Source: Diospyros lotus (lineage: Eukaryota; Streptophyta; Magnoliopsida; Ericales; Ebenaceae). Taken from it: 64,000 nucleotides of DNA. The DNA lies in contig NC_068351.1 in assembly GCF_014633365.1 (NCBI RefSeq), positions 16,746,907 through 16,810,906 of the forward strand. The letters run 5' to 3'. A model generated the notes under the pieces. That model saw only the letters and a list, made by a program, of their open reading frames with translations. It ran no database searches and had not been told where the DNA came from. Positions 54,144 through 64,000 of the stretch are shown here, one piece after another. Position 1 is the first letter of the stretch. Every line of letters starts with the position of its first letter. The translations under genes and the position numbers were made by a program.

Positions 54144-57100
54144 GCTCTTAATGAATGTTAAACAAATTCATAAGCGCCATAAATTACTTTAGCTCATGGT
54201 ATGATCTAAAACTAAAATCTTGTTTTTTCCTCTCTTATATTAAAATTAAAAATGTATTTATGCCATTACTCCGGTGGTAGATCAATAACAATGAAGTGTG
54301 CGTGTGCGTGCGTGTGTGTGTTTTTATTTGAGAAATTATAAGTTTGGGTTTTATGAACACATTCCCTCTGTCATTTGAAGCTTAGCAATCCCTTATCATT
54401 TGGGTTTATAAAAACTATTCTTTTGCATATACAAGAGTGTTCTTGAAAGATTCTTGCAATGAAATCTTAAATTATTGTGTATCTTTTTAAATTACGTTGG
54501 TTGGCTGTGATGAAAGTGAAGGGCAAAGAGACAAAAATAAAAACAAAAAGAGAGAAGAAAGAAAAGAAGAGAAAGATGGATGGTGACTCGTGATGGCAAT
54601 TCTACCCCACCAACAATGCTTTTTCTAATTTCTTATGATTGAATGAATGAATGAATGAATTTACTATCATCTTTTTAGTATCGAATATGAGCATCATCCA
54701 TCCATCCATCCATCCATGCTACCAGTACTTTTGCACAATCAATTATTTACAAGTTTATTTATGCACTTACTATTCTAGATCAAAATTCTAGCAACTATAT
54801 TAGGAAAATTAAATTTTCAAACGTTACCCTTTTGGTTAACAAAAACGGATTTCAAGTATCCATCAACTTAAACAAGTCAACTCAAATTCGAAGAGAATAT
54901 ATGTGACTTTGATCACTAACCGGTCAACCTAATTAATTTGTGTTAAATTTGGCTATTTATGTAATTTAACTCAAAAGTTGATCCAATTGTAATTTCAATT
55001 AATTAAGTTACAAGGATCAAATTGTGAACACTTACAATTGGCCAAGAGGACCAAATGACAGACTAACTGCAACTTTTTTTTTTTTTTTGGCCAGGTATAA
55101 GGATAAAATTGTAACGAGGACTACAGGTATCAAATTGAACTAGGGTTAAACTAAAGTGAATCCAAATGCAATTATTTAAAAAAAAATGATCAATTTATAT
55201 TGCTCTTAGGACTTCGGAGACAGCTTTTGTATTGTCAACTCCATTATTTAACCCACACCCATCAGATCAGAGCAAGAATCCACAGTAATTAGCAGAGACG
55301 ATTGGCTGATGCTTGTAGGGTTTTTGTCAACTCCTATAACCCACACCCAGTAGAGAATTAGAAGAATCGGGGGGCGGGGGGATGGAAAATGGTGGTTGTT
55401 GATGCTTCACTTATTTGAAGGTTTGTTTAAGGGAAGACAGCTTATGCTGTTGGCACTAGTCTGTAATTGCAGATTTAAATACTTGATCTTGAACATGTAT
55501 TTATGGTGAAGATTGAATGGAATGTAACATTTGGAACAAGACAAGATCTTACTTCTTTATCACTGTCGTTTCACTTTTCTAGATTGTTATAGGGATCGAC
55601 GGAACACAGAGTAGCCCTAACTGTGGGTGTACCCATTTAATATATTATATGTAGTTGTTGATTACTTTTTGATGTTTTCTCATAAAAGAGAATGGTGACC
55701 ACCCAATTCATTAGGTACTTGGCAGGCCTCAAATTCCCTTCTACATAGGTTGGCAAAATGGAGATGCCATGCTTCACAACTATATCAATCCGAATGCAAT
55801 TAAGGAGATTTACAACTTGTAGCTACTATAAATTCACTAACATGTAGAATACCTTATAAATCTCGTGTACTAAGTAGACAAATCTGCCTGAGCTCACCAA
55901 CTTGCTCAACTATAACCTCTTCCCACTAGTTCCAAGCAAATTTTAGCTAGAGGAAAATCATTACAATTAATTTGTTAATTGTTTTCTTTACTATATGATC
56001 ATTAATAAGTCACAGAAATCTATATGACTAATTATATTACATCATTAAGGTAAAAAAGAAAAGAAAAGAGAAGGGGAGAGAGAGAGAGAGAGAGAGAGTT
56101 AATCACGGAGTCTGAATCTCTAGAATACTTCTTTTTACAGTGATTCTCTAAACCACCGCTTGGGAATCAAAATCCTAAACAACAATGACAAGTCCTATGT
56201 GAGGGGTGGAATTGCCACGAGTTTATACTGAAAATCGGCAGAATACTGAAAGCAGATTCGTTAATAATAGCGAAAAGCAAGCAGAAATTTTGATTGACAA
56301 CACACTTGGAACTCAAAACAAAAAGGAAGGTCATTGGATTCATCCTCTCATGGAATGATTAGTGGCTTCCATATGTCAAGAAATTTCCTTCATGTCATTC
56401 TCTAATGTCTATTCAGTATTCCCATTATTCCAACTGAATAGACAGCAAACAAATATTGTTCCTTTCACAGTGTTATTGCCGAGATTGTCATATGGTTTCA
56501 GAATCAGTTCCCTTTTGATTCTTATCACTGACCGCTCTTTTCATTCACTTAGCTGTAAAATCAATTAAGAAAACGAAAAAGTTAAAAGAAGACACTGACA
56601 TACATGGGCAATGATACCATTCCCAGCTCACTGGTTTTTCTACTTTTTTAAGTTTTCCAGGCGAGACTGAAAAGATCTTTTGCATGTAAACTCAGGATGT
56701 AACCATATTTTCAGCAAAAATTGTGCAGACAGATCTCCAAGAGCAACTTACCATCCATAAGCCAGAGCTAAATAAGACTCAGCAGACACAAATATGTATC
56801 ATTTAATAAAATACTAAAAAAGAGTGAAATAGCAAACTGGAGAGAGAGGGAGGGAGGCAGGCATTCTGCCACTGTTACTTTATTGGCAAAGTCAATACTG
56901 AAGCACCAAAGCGTGAAAGTGTGTTAAAATCCTTGTCCATGTGGTTGGTCTAGTCCAGCAACTATAAGGTACGTGGTTCAGTTGGATGCAATGCTAGTAT
57001 AACCGAATAGATTGATGGTGTATATGACCAAAATAGCAAAGTCTGGGAAATTTAATGCAAAAGAGCAGAAGTAGTTTAGCCACCTATTATTGGCGTTGAA

Positions 57101-57331
57101 TTGAAAAGTCCAAGAGAATCCTTATTCCATTTGATGTCAGTGCCACTTCTAACATCCAAAAAGAGGAAAATTTATCAACTTGATTGTTGCCCAGGCAACA
57201 ACCATGGGACAAAGGACTCGTGAACGCAAACAAATACAAAACCTTTGAATTCTGAAGCAGCAGAATATACGGAAGAAAAAGTCTCAACATATCACCAGAT
57301 TTCATTCTGGCAGAAACATTTCAATCAGTAA
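53104..57331. other. Intergenic region with simple repeats
   Basis: No gene is recognised. It holds several microsatellites: TA run at about 53650-53668, CT run at 54119-54143, GTGTGC run near 54297-54320, gaatgaatgaat near 54641-54660, ccatccatccat near 54697-54716, and GA run at 56072-56098. A run of T near 55073-55088 follows a stretch resembling a transposon leader. Open frames here are short and without domains. Confidence 0.5.
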
Positions 57332-58199
57332 TCAATGATGCTCATCATCACCATGTCCATCCGGAGGACCTCCAGGGCCAACCACTTCCAACTGCCCAAC
57401 AAAAATACAAAAAGAAAAGAAAATTCAATACTAAGACAGTTATGACCAAAGCTGAAACTAAGTGGAGATTTGTAGCACGTCTAGTAACAAGGAAATGAAG
57501 TGATTCAAGCTGATTTTGTCCATCACCTAATTCCCACCCTTCGAAGCAAAAGACTATGTTATAATTTTCACTACCACATCTCAGTTTAGAATGTAAAAGT
57601 ACTATGGAAAGTTGCTAGGACTTGACCCACAATTTAATCCTCCCCAGGTTAATATCAGAATTTGAGGACTGAATAAAACAACTGTTGAAACCCACTGCAA
57701 GATATAAATTAGTTTCAGAAGAAAACTCAGTGGAAACAAACATAAAATAGACTGTTCATGGTGCATATAGAAAAAATGAGAAAAAACTTAATATAGCCCT
57801 CAAAAAGAAAGTTCATATTGAAAATCATGTTCACTTCCATCTGCTCCATATCTGCCCTAGACCTGTGAGATGATTCAAGGATTATACTGCACTCACCACG
57901 AAGTACTGTGAGCACACTGGACATTCGTGTGGCTTGCCTTTCTCTAGCCAGAACCAGACAACATCATGCTCATCCTCTGTTTAAGAGAGGAAACAAAACA
58001 AAACAAAACAAAATTGCAATAAATAGCTATAATCAAGAAAAGGATTTATCTTTTTCAGATAAAAGAAAAACGTAGGAAAGATTTAGTCAATAGTCATCAA
58101 TTTGATGAGAAAGAAATACAACCGGAACTTACCTCCTTCACCTCCAGGGCACCCAACAATTCTTTTATCATAGTAGGACTTGATGACTGCAGGTGCTTC
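57332..58199 (-). CDS. COX5B: Cytochrome c oxidase subunit 5b (mitochondrial), 3' exons only
   Basis: Three exons on the minus strand keep frame: 58199-58133, 57976-57897, 57391-57332, with GT/AG borders and a TGA stop at 57334-57332. They encode 68 residues: EAPAVIKSYYDKRIVGCPGG, then EDEHDVVWFWLEKGKPHECP with VCSQYFV, then LEVVGPGGPPDGHGDDEHH. This is the conserved C-terminal zinc-binding domain of the nuclear-encoded COX subunit 5b of the inner mitochondrial membrane; the single Cys and the CPVC pair are the zinc ligands. The presequence and the first ~70 residues of the mature protein should be upstream, above 58205. I found no such exon up to 59.3 kb, and LINE fragments fill 59.3-62.3 kb, so the gene is cut or its 5' exons lie past the window. 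Confidence 0.88.
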
Positions 58200-58205
58200 C
58201 TACAG

Positions 58206-59299
58206 GCAAATAAAATAAAGAATCAATTAATAGCTGATACCATACTTCAACGATCAACAAAGGTTCCAATTTAAAACAAATCATAGTTTCTGATCCCAAT
58301 GCATCAATTTTACACGAGGTGGTGTTTTGGAAGGCTATACATATATAACCAGCCTTGATACACAATTATAACTGACATCGATCTCAATAAATGAAGAAAC
58401 CCATTTTTCCACAGCTCTACCACCAAACAAAGAGGTACTTCACTAAATGATAAAATTAACACCATTTTGGACAGCGACAACACCACTTCTGTAACACTTT
58501 TGTGCCAATCCTAAAACTCAAGAAGGTTATCCATAAAACAAGCAGCAAATGCAGCCAAAACATTCAAGAAAACAATGGAACACACCAAGTTGAAACTTCC
58601 AACACCACAGATTTAGTCCAACAGTTGCAGCTTTAGTTGACAAATTAGACGATTACTTTCAAGATGTGATAACTGGAAATTCTACAATTCAATATTCGAT
58701 TAGTTCTGAGTAGAAGCTTTCTAGCTGCAAACAAAGCAGTTTCTCATGAGAAAGTCAATTTAAGTTGATTTTGGCTTGTCGGTGCAAAATTACAGTTTAT
58801 AAGCCAATCCATAGAAACAGAAATGTATGCACACACCATATAATGCAGTCATGTGAGCTTTAGTTGAGAAGCTGAGTTTATTCAGCCTTCTGTTCAGTTC
58901 AAATGTGACTGCAAGCCAAGTGAAATTGGTGATTATCCCCAATCCTACAATATAATCATAATATGAGGGCTTCCCCATCAGACAAGCCTCCACTGCATTG
59001 CGAAGGTTGGGCAGAGTCAGTTTTTATGCAACCTTCACAACTTGAACCCGTGACCTTCCAGTCACAAAGGAGCAACATTACTATTAGTTCATTACTAATA
59101 AGGCTCACCCTCTTGATAATCATAGTAAGGGAAAATATTCCTGAGGTTCAAAATCTCAACTGATTGGATTATTAATTCATGAGGTGCCAGAAGGAAATGT
59201 ATAGAGATAAACAAAGCATTTACATATGGGGTTTATAGAGTTTTTAAAAACACTTCTGACAAAGCTCCTAGATAAGTATTATCGAGGGTCTTATGGAGT
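58206..59299. other. Likely intron or upstream sequence of COX5B
   Basis: It begins with the splice acceptor of the first seen COX5B exon. AT-rich, without coding exons that match the expected N-terminal part. Open frames at 58168-58993 show no known domain. Confidence 0.4.
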
Positions 59300-60130
59300 C
59301 TTATAGTTTATTAAAAACATGTATCATGGAGTAGAAATGTGTGTCAGAACATATGGGGAGACACTAAGGCTTTTTCCAATTATAATTGGATTACATCAAC
59401 ATTCTGCTTTAAGCCCTTGCCTCTTTGCCCTAGAAATGGAACATATACATGCAAAGATGCCTTGGTGTATGTTGTTTGCATATGACATTGTTAAAAGATT
59501 GAAAATTGAATATATAAAATGCAAATTTAGTAAACATATAAATTGGATATATTATGGTAAAACTTGAAGACAAAGTCATATCAAGAAAAGATTAATTCAA
59601 ATATTTTAGATCAATCATAGAAAAAGATGAAAAGATTAATAAGGATGTTACACATAGAATCAAGGTAAAATGTTGAAATAAAAAAGTGTACCTGGAGTCT
59701 TTGTGATGGTAAGATACCATTAAAGATAAAAGAAAAAATTTATAAAGATAGCTATAAGAGAAGCTTAGTTATATAGCACAAAACATTGGGCAGTAAAACA
59801 TGAGCATAATGGAGAGGAGAATGTTAAGATAGATGTGAGATCCTATAAGAAAAGAAAAACATAAAAATGAGGTTATTTGTTATAACATTGGAATGACCTC
59901 CATTGAAGATAAAATGTATGAGACACCAACTAAGATATTTTGGACATGTGAGAAAAGGACTAATAGAGACTCGTGAGGAGAGTGGACATAATAGAACAAC
60001 TATTTAATGCAAGGGGTAGAGAAAGATAAGAAAAACTTAGTGAAAGACTCTTAACCATGTTGAGTTATAAGGGTTTTACAAAAAATAATACCATAGAAAT
60101 CATTGGTGAGTTAGAATTCATGTAGCCAAC
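59300..60130 (+). pseudogene. LINE reverse transcriptase fragment, plus strand
   Basis: The frame at 59319-59567 reads VRTYGETLRL, IIIGLHQHSALSPCLF and MPWCMLFAYDIV, the LINE RT palm with its catalytic FADD box changed to FAYD. Further pieces in shifted frames (DEKINKDVTHRIK near 59620, KHWAVKHEH near 59785) belong to the region after the RT. It is broken many times. Confidence 0.82.
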
Positions 60131-61079
60131 CTAACATAGTAGGATTAAGTCTTCATATGTTGTTGTTTGATTGGTGACCAAGTGAGATCACTAGTCAAAA
60201 TCTCAATCACTGTTTGGCCAATACAACTAAACCTGTCAACTAATTTATTTGTCTCAAATTTAATAATTTTCTTTTCTTCTTCTTTCTAGGTTTGGTATAC
60301 CCAGATCCAGGAATGGAGTTCGATGGCATTTGAAGAATAAGAGAGTAATTGGCCATTGAAGAAGGCCAGGGGAGGAGTGGGAGAGAAGAAGAAGATAAAG
60401 GGAAGAAGTTCAAGGAAAGGAGGAGGGAAGTGGAAAAAGGAACTTCTAGGGCAATCAAAATGAAAAAGAAATGGCAGCTTGGGTGTGTTCATTGTTTTTA
60501 AAATATTTAGATTTTTTTTATTTATTAAATAAAAACAAGCAACCAAACATTATTTTTTGCTTTCATTTCTAAAATTTTAAAAATAAAAATTCTATTAAAG
60601 GGGAATTATACCCAGTATGTGTCATGTTCTAATTTAAAACTCCTCCAAAGAACCGCCATACCTTTCCTTTCCTTGCACTGTGAGAGGGGAGAATGAAATG
60701 AAAATGGATGGAAGGAGAGAATAGAAATGGAAGGGAACGAAAATAGATAAAAACAGTTTCCATCCAAAGCCTTATTTTTTGACTCCGTTGAGATGGGGAT
60801 GAAATGGAAATGGATGGAAAGCTTATTTTTTTATGTTGCGACAACATTAACCTTAATAGTTATTTAAAAGTTCAAATCTGCCCTTAACCACACTATCTTT
60901 TCAAACACCTTAGTGTATGCCTTGACAACAAAAACTACTTTTTGCTATGGAGAAATAGGAATTTGTAGTTTCTTCTGTAGAAGAAATGAATAAGCAAAAT
61001 GTAATTATTTTTACACAAAATACCCCTCAATCAAGATATAAAATATTAAAACAACCAACAATCACAAGCTTTAATCCCA
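60131..61079. other. Intergenic sequence between the LINE fragments
   Basis: No gene is recognised. It has a GA-rich tract on the plus strand (60340-60480), the origin of the Phe/Ser-rich minus frames. Confidence 0.4.
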
Positions 61080-62285
61080 CTAGGTGAGTTGAGTACATGA
61101 ATTATAGACCACCAGCTATCTCTATCTATGGTCATATACGCCCTGAGGCCTTTATATCATATGCTATGTTTAAACCAAATTTTCTTTGGTCTCCCTCTTT
61201 CTCTTTAACTACAAACTTTCTCCATTTCATCTGCTTGCCTCATAAGTGCATCTATCAATTTTCTTTTGACATGGTCAAACCATTTTAATGGTGAATCCTA
61301 TATCTTATCTTTAATAAGTGTCACTCTAACCTTATTATGTAAAAGCTCATTTCTTACTATGTCTATTTTTGTGTGCCTACATCTCCATCGTAACATTCTC
61401 ATCACAATTGGGCCCATATTTTGCTCATGATGGTATTTAATTGCCTAACATTCTGTCTTACAACAACAATTGTCTTATAACTATCTGATAAAACTTCTCT
61501 TTTAGCTTTAAAAGAATTTTAAGATTGCATAAAATGCTAGATGCACTTCTCTATTTTGGTCGTATTGCTTTGATTCTACAAATAACATACTCCATAATCT
61601 CCCTCCCTTTTTAAGTGATACAAGATATTGGAATTAAACTTCAATTTTTGACCTACTTAATTTAAAACCTTTGGATTCTAAGGTGCTTCTCCACAATTCA
61701 AATTTATTATTCATGCTTTCTTTTGTCTCACCACCAAAGACAAGATCATCTGCAAATAACATACACCAAGGCATTTCTTCTTGAAAGTGCTTTGTGAGTT
61801 TCTAAATAATAAGAGCAAAGATGTAAATGTTCAATGTAGATCCTTGATGTAATCCAGTTGTAATTGAACAAGCTTTGGTATCTCCACAAGCCCTTACAAT
61901 AATTTGCACTTAATGATGCATATATGTTAGTTAATAACTTGAATATTAAGCAATTAGGAGTCCTTCCTTCTCCAACACCACCCACAAAACTTCTCTACAG
62001 ACTCTTTTCATACACTATTTTCAAGTCTATAAATACCATTTGCAAGTGTTTTCATTTGTTTTTAAACCTTTCCATTAGGCACCTCAATAAATAGATATCT
62101 TCCATTCTTAACCTATCAAGCTAAAACCAAATTATTTTTCAGAAGCTTGGGCCCTCTACTTATCTTTTTCTCAATTATCCCCTCACAAAGTTTTTGTAGT
62201 GTGGTTCCATAGCTTGAATTCTCTTGCAAACAAGCATAAAGTGACTTTTTCTCCACTTAATTGGAACCTTTTTGATTTATGAATC
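61080..62285 (-). pseudogene. LINE reverse transcriptase fragment, minus strand
   Basis: Read on the minus strand it gives FGFQ-type sequence, then a damaged MERFKNK and MVFIDLE-like motif (about 62040-61990), and further down an intact MPWCMLFADDLVFGGETK (about 61780-61725) with the FADD catalytic box. The order and words match the plus-strand fragment at 59300, so both are of the same LINE family in opposite orientation, facing each other. Confidence 0.82.
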
Positions 62286-62313
62286 ATATACTCTACCAAC
62301 CAAAAAAGACCTT

Positions 62314-62672
62314 TGTCATGATCCTAGGGTTTAGGTTGGAAATTGAGAAGAGTATGAGGAAGAGAGAGCAAAAATGGAGGGAGAGACAAAACAAAAATAG
62401 AGAGAATTGATGGAGAATTAGACAGAAAGAGAGGGAGAAAAGCAAGAATATAGAGAGAATAGAGAAATCAGAAGGGAATGAGAGAGAGATCAAAGTTGAG
62501 AGAGAAACAAGAATTCAATTATCATTTCACAATGACTAACTCTCTAGGTTACAACCTATATATAGGCTTTCTAGGTAAAGGTACAAATCAGCAAAGTAGC
62601 AAAGTACAACAAAGGAAAAATACATGTATTAGATAATTCCTAATATATCACTAATATATCCTTGGGTGGACA
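62314..62672 (-). mobile_element. 3' LTR of a minus-strand retrotransposon, 359 bp
   Basis: On the minus strand it starts TGTCCACCCAAGG and ends GATCATGACA. It contains a TATA-like ctatatataggt (about 62560) and a long CT-rich leader. A purine tract (complement of attccttcttcctt, 62674-62687) lies directly upstream, as expected for a 3' LTR. The 5' LTR is not in the window. Confidence 0.7.
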
Positions 62673-62903
62673 ATTCCTTCTTCCTTGAGAGAGTTCCTAT
62701 CCCCAAGAACTTCCAGTAATTGGCCAGTGTCCTTCATCCAATCCCTACCTTTGCTATTTGATTTATCCTTCTTTCTTTCTCCTTCTAGGCCTCTTCCTCT
62801 TCACTTTTATGTTCTTTCTCTTTTGCTTTTCCTGCAAATGTTAAATGTAGACTTCAAGGATCGACATATCAAGGCTCCCTTCTCCAATGTCAAAACTCCT
62901 GAA

Positions 62904-63151
62904 CTAGATGGTAGCAACCTTCTCTTCCTTCATCTTTTGAATCTGGTCTACACCATGTGATATGACAGCAATACTGTCATATTGTCCAAGATCAAAAATA
63001 CTCAAAACAGCAATAAGATTTTTTTCTGCAGGAATTATCTTAACCTGTGACTCCTCAGCTCTTTTCGAAACCAAAGGAAAAGGAACAGTACTCTTAGAAT
63101 CTTCTTTCTCAGAACCATTCCTGCCCTCAGCCTCCAGCTTCTTTCTTTAGT
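62904..63151 (-). other. Open stretch between gag fragment and 3' LTR, unrecognised
   Basis: On the minus strand about 80 codons are open, with words AEESQVKIIPAEKNLIAV and FDLGQYDSIAVISHGVDQ. Composition is protein-like. It lies where pol would be in a full element, but shows no pol motif. It could be sequence picked up from elsewhere or a decayed gag-downstream region. Confidence 0.35.
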
Positions 63152-63294
63152 CCACACTTATCAGCTTTAGTTTCAGCTTCCTCGAAGCCAATATAAGATT
63201 GTTCTGGTCCGAATTGTTCCATCAAAACTCCTTTAACTACATGTGGACCATCACAAACTTGCTGGCTGCTCTTAAGATAACTTTTAGACTTCAG

Positions 63295-63600
63295 TCAATG
63301 CTTTCTGTAAATGGCTTCCAGCGCCAATTCTTGTAGTCGAGCCTTCTCCCCAGCCTGTCTTACAGTGACCAGATGCATCATTTTCACCATAGGTCGTAGC
63401 ACATCATTAAATCCACTAATGAAACTCAATACAAGATAAGACTCGGTCAAGCTTGAGTGGGAATTGAGCATAAGTGACTTCAATTCCTCAAACCTAACCA
63501 CATAATCCATAACCAAGCCCTCTTGTTTCAGCTTGTAGAGCTCCTCATTGCACCTCTCATATCCGACCTGATTTAATGCTAATTCATCCCCTTTCTGCAA
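63295..63600 (-). pseudogene. Gag fragment of a Ty3/gypsy-type element
   Basis: It encodes KLKQEGLVMDYVVRFEEL, SLTESYLVLSFISGF and LRPMVKMM, closely like the Gag of the element at 1063-6507 in the same order. It has no zinc knuckle or pol after it. It lies on the same strand as the LTR at 62314-62672 and is probably part of the same internally deleted element. Confidence 0.85.
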
Positions 63601-63754
63601 ACTGGAAGTATTAGGTATGCTTCTAATGCTTGCTCAAGTTGGCCCTACAATGGATCTTACAAAAAATTCCTCTGGTAAACTAATCCAGCACCTCTGCAAA
63701 ATTAGGATCATTAAGTCGTCTAATTTTTTATTGAGGTAAGCAATTGTTTTGCCC

Positions 63755-63890
63755 AATGTTATTAAAGGTGCACCTAGACGCAAGGCGCACCTTGGGCGCT
63801 TGGAGTGCTTCTAGGTGAGCACAAACCAACGAGGCGCACCTAGGCCCAAGGCACCTTGGGGTTAGGCGCACATAGACTTTTTAAACTATT
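63755..63890. repeat. GGCGCACCT-rich repeat
   Basis: Words such as aaggcgcaccttgggcgc, gaggcgcacctaggc and ttaggcgcacatag are repeated, giving a locally GC-rich, foldback-prone block inside AT-rich DNA. It resembles common plant dispersed repeats of this composition. Class is not known to me. Confidence 0.55.
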
Positions 63891-64000
63891 TTTTAGGGTT
63901 TTTATTTTACTGTTTATTACTTTATTTAATTTTTTTATTGTTTAGGGTTTATATTTATTACTTTAACTACAAATTTGACAATGAGTAAAAGGGTTAGTTC

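Noticed and set aside
60240..60847. Phe/Ser/Pro-rich frames on the minus strand
   Set aside because: They result from GA-rich plus-strand sequence and show no domain or start context.

Overview
The window looks like a transposon-rich stretch of an angiosperm (probably dicot) nuclear genome. It has plant gene families with introns and GT/AG splice sites, plant LTR retrotransposons primed by initiator Met-tRNA, Cassandra-type 5S-bearing LTRs, and many short AT, GA and CT runs. No operons, CRISPR arrays or rRNA operons are present. Most open frames are chance frames or transposon debris; only three or four loci look like host genes.

Region by region. 1-1057 is AT-rich and unassigned. 1063-6507 is a complete but decayed Ty3/gypsy element with two LTRs and a perfect 5-bp target duplication. 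7431-8462 is a TIR element. 9625-16417 is a large imperfect inverted duplication around the one intact host gene, a DUF1644 RING-like zinc-finger gene (12119-13288). The right arm carries an inverted broken fragment of that gene and a 226-bp MITE whose empty site survives in the left arm. 16420-19557 is a long LTR-like block. 19700-33446 is a transposon nest: a hAT transposase split by a MULE-like element with a 9-bp target duplication, then a long-TIR element holding a Copia-type LTR that is itself split by further LTRs. 35003-37849 and 42398-45332 are ~2.9-kb LTRs. A Cassandra LTR lies at 37962-38187, a 1-kb minisatellite at 38188-39215, and a possible solo LTR at 45473-46913.

The right third (49-58.2 kb) is the gene-bearing part. 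It holds a possible small secreted cysteine-rich peptide (49057-49287), an acyl-protein-thioesterase-like carboxylesterase on the minus strand (seven exons, 49967-53010, with a TATA box) whose last exons I cannot find, and the last three exons of cytochrome c oxidase subunit 5b on the minus strand (57332-58199) whose first exons I cannot find. Beyond these lie two opposed LINE fragments (59.3-62.3 kb) and part of a minus-strand LTR element with a gag fragment (62314-63600).

The genes do not form a pathway. The main story is structural: target duplications, empty sites and split elements allow the order of several insertions and one inverted duplication to be read directly. All coordinates and splice sites were worked out by eye; family names rest on motif recognition, not on a database search.
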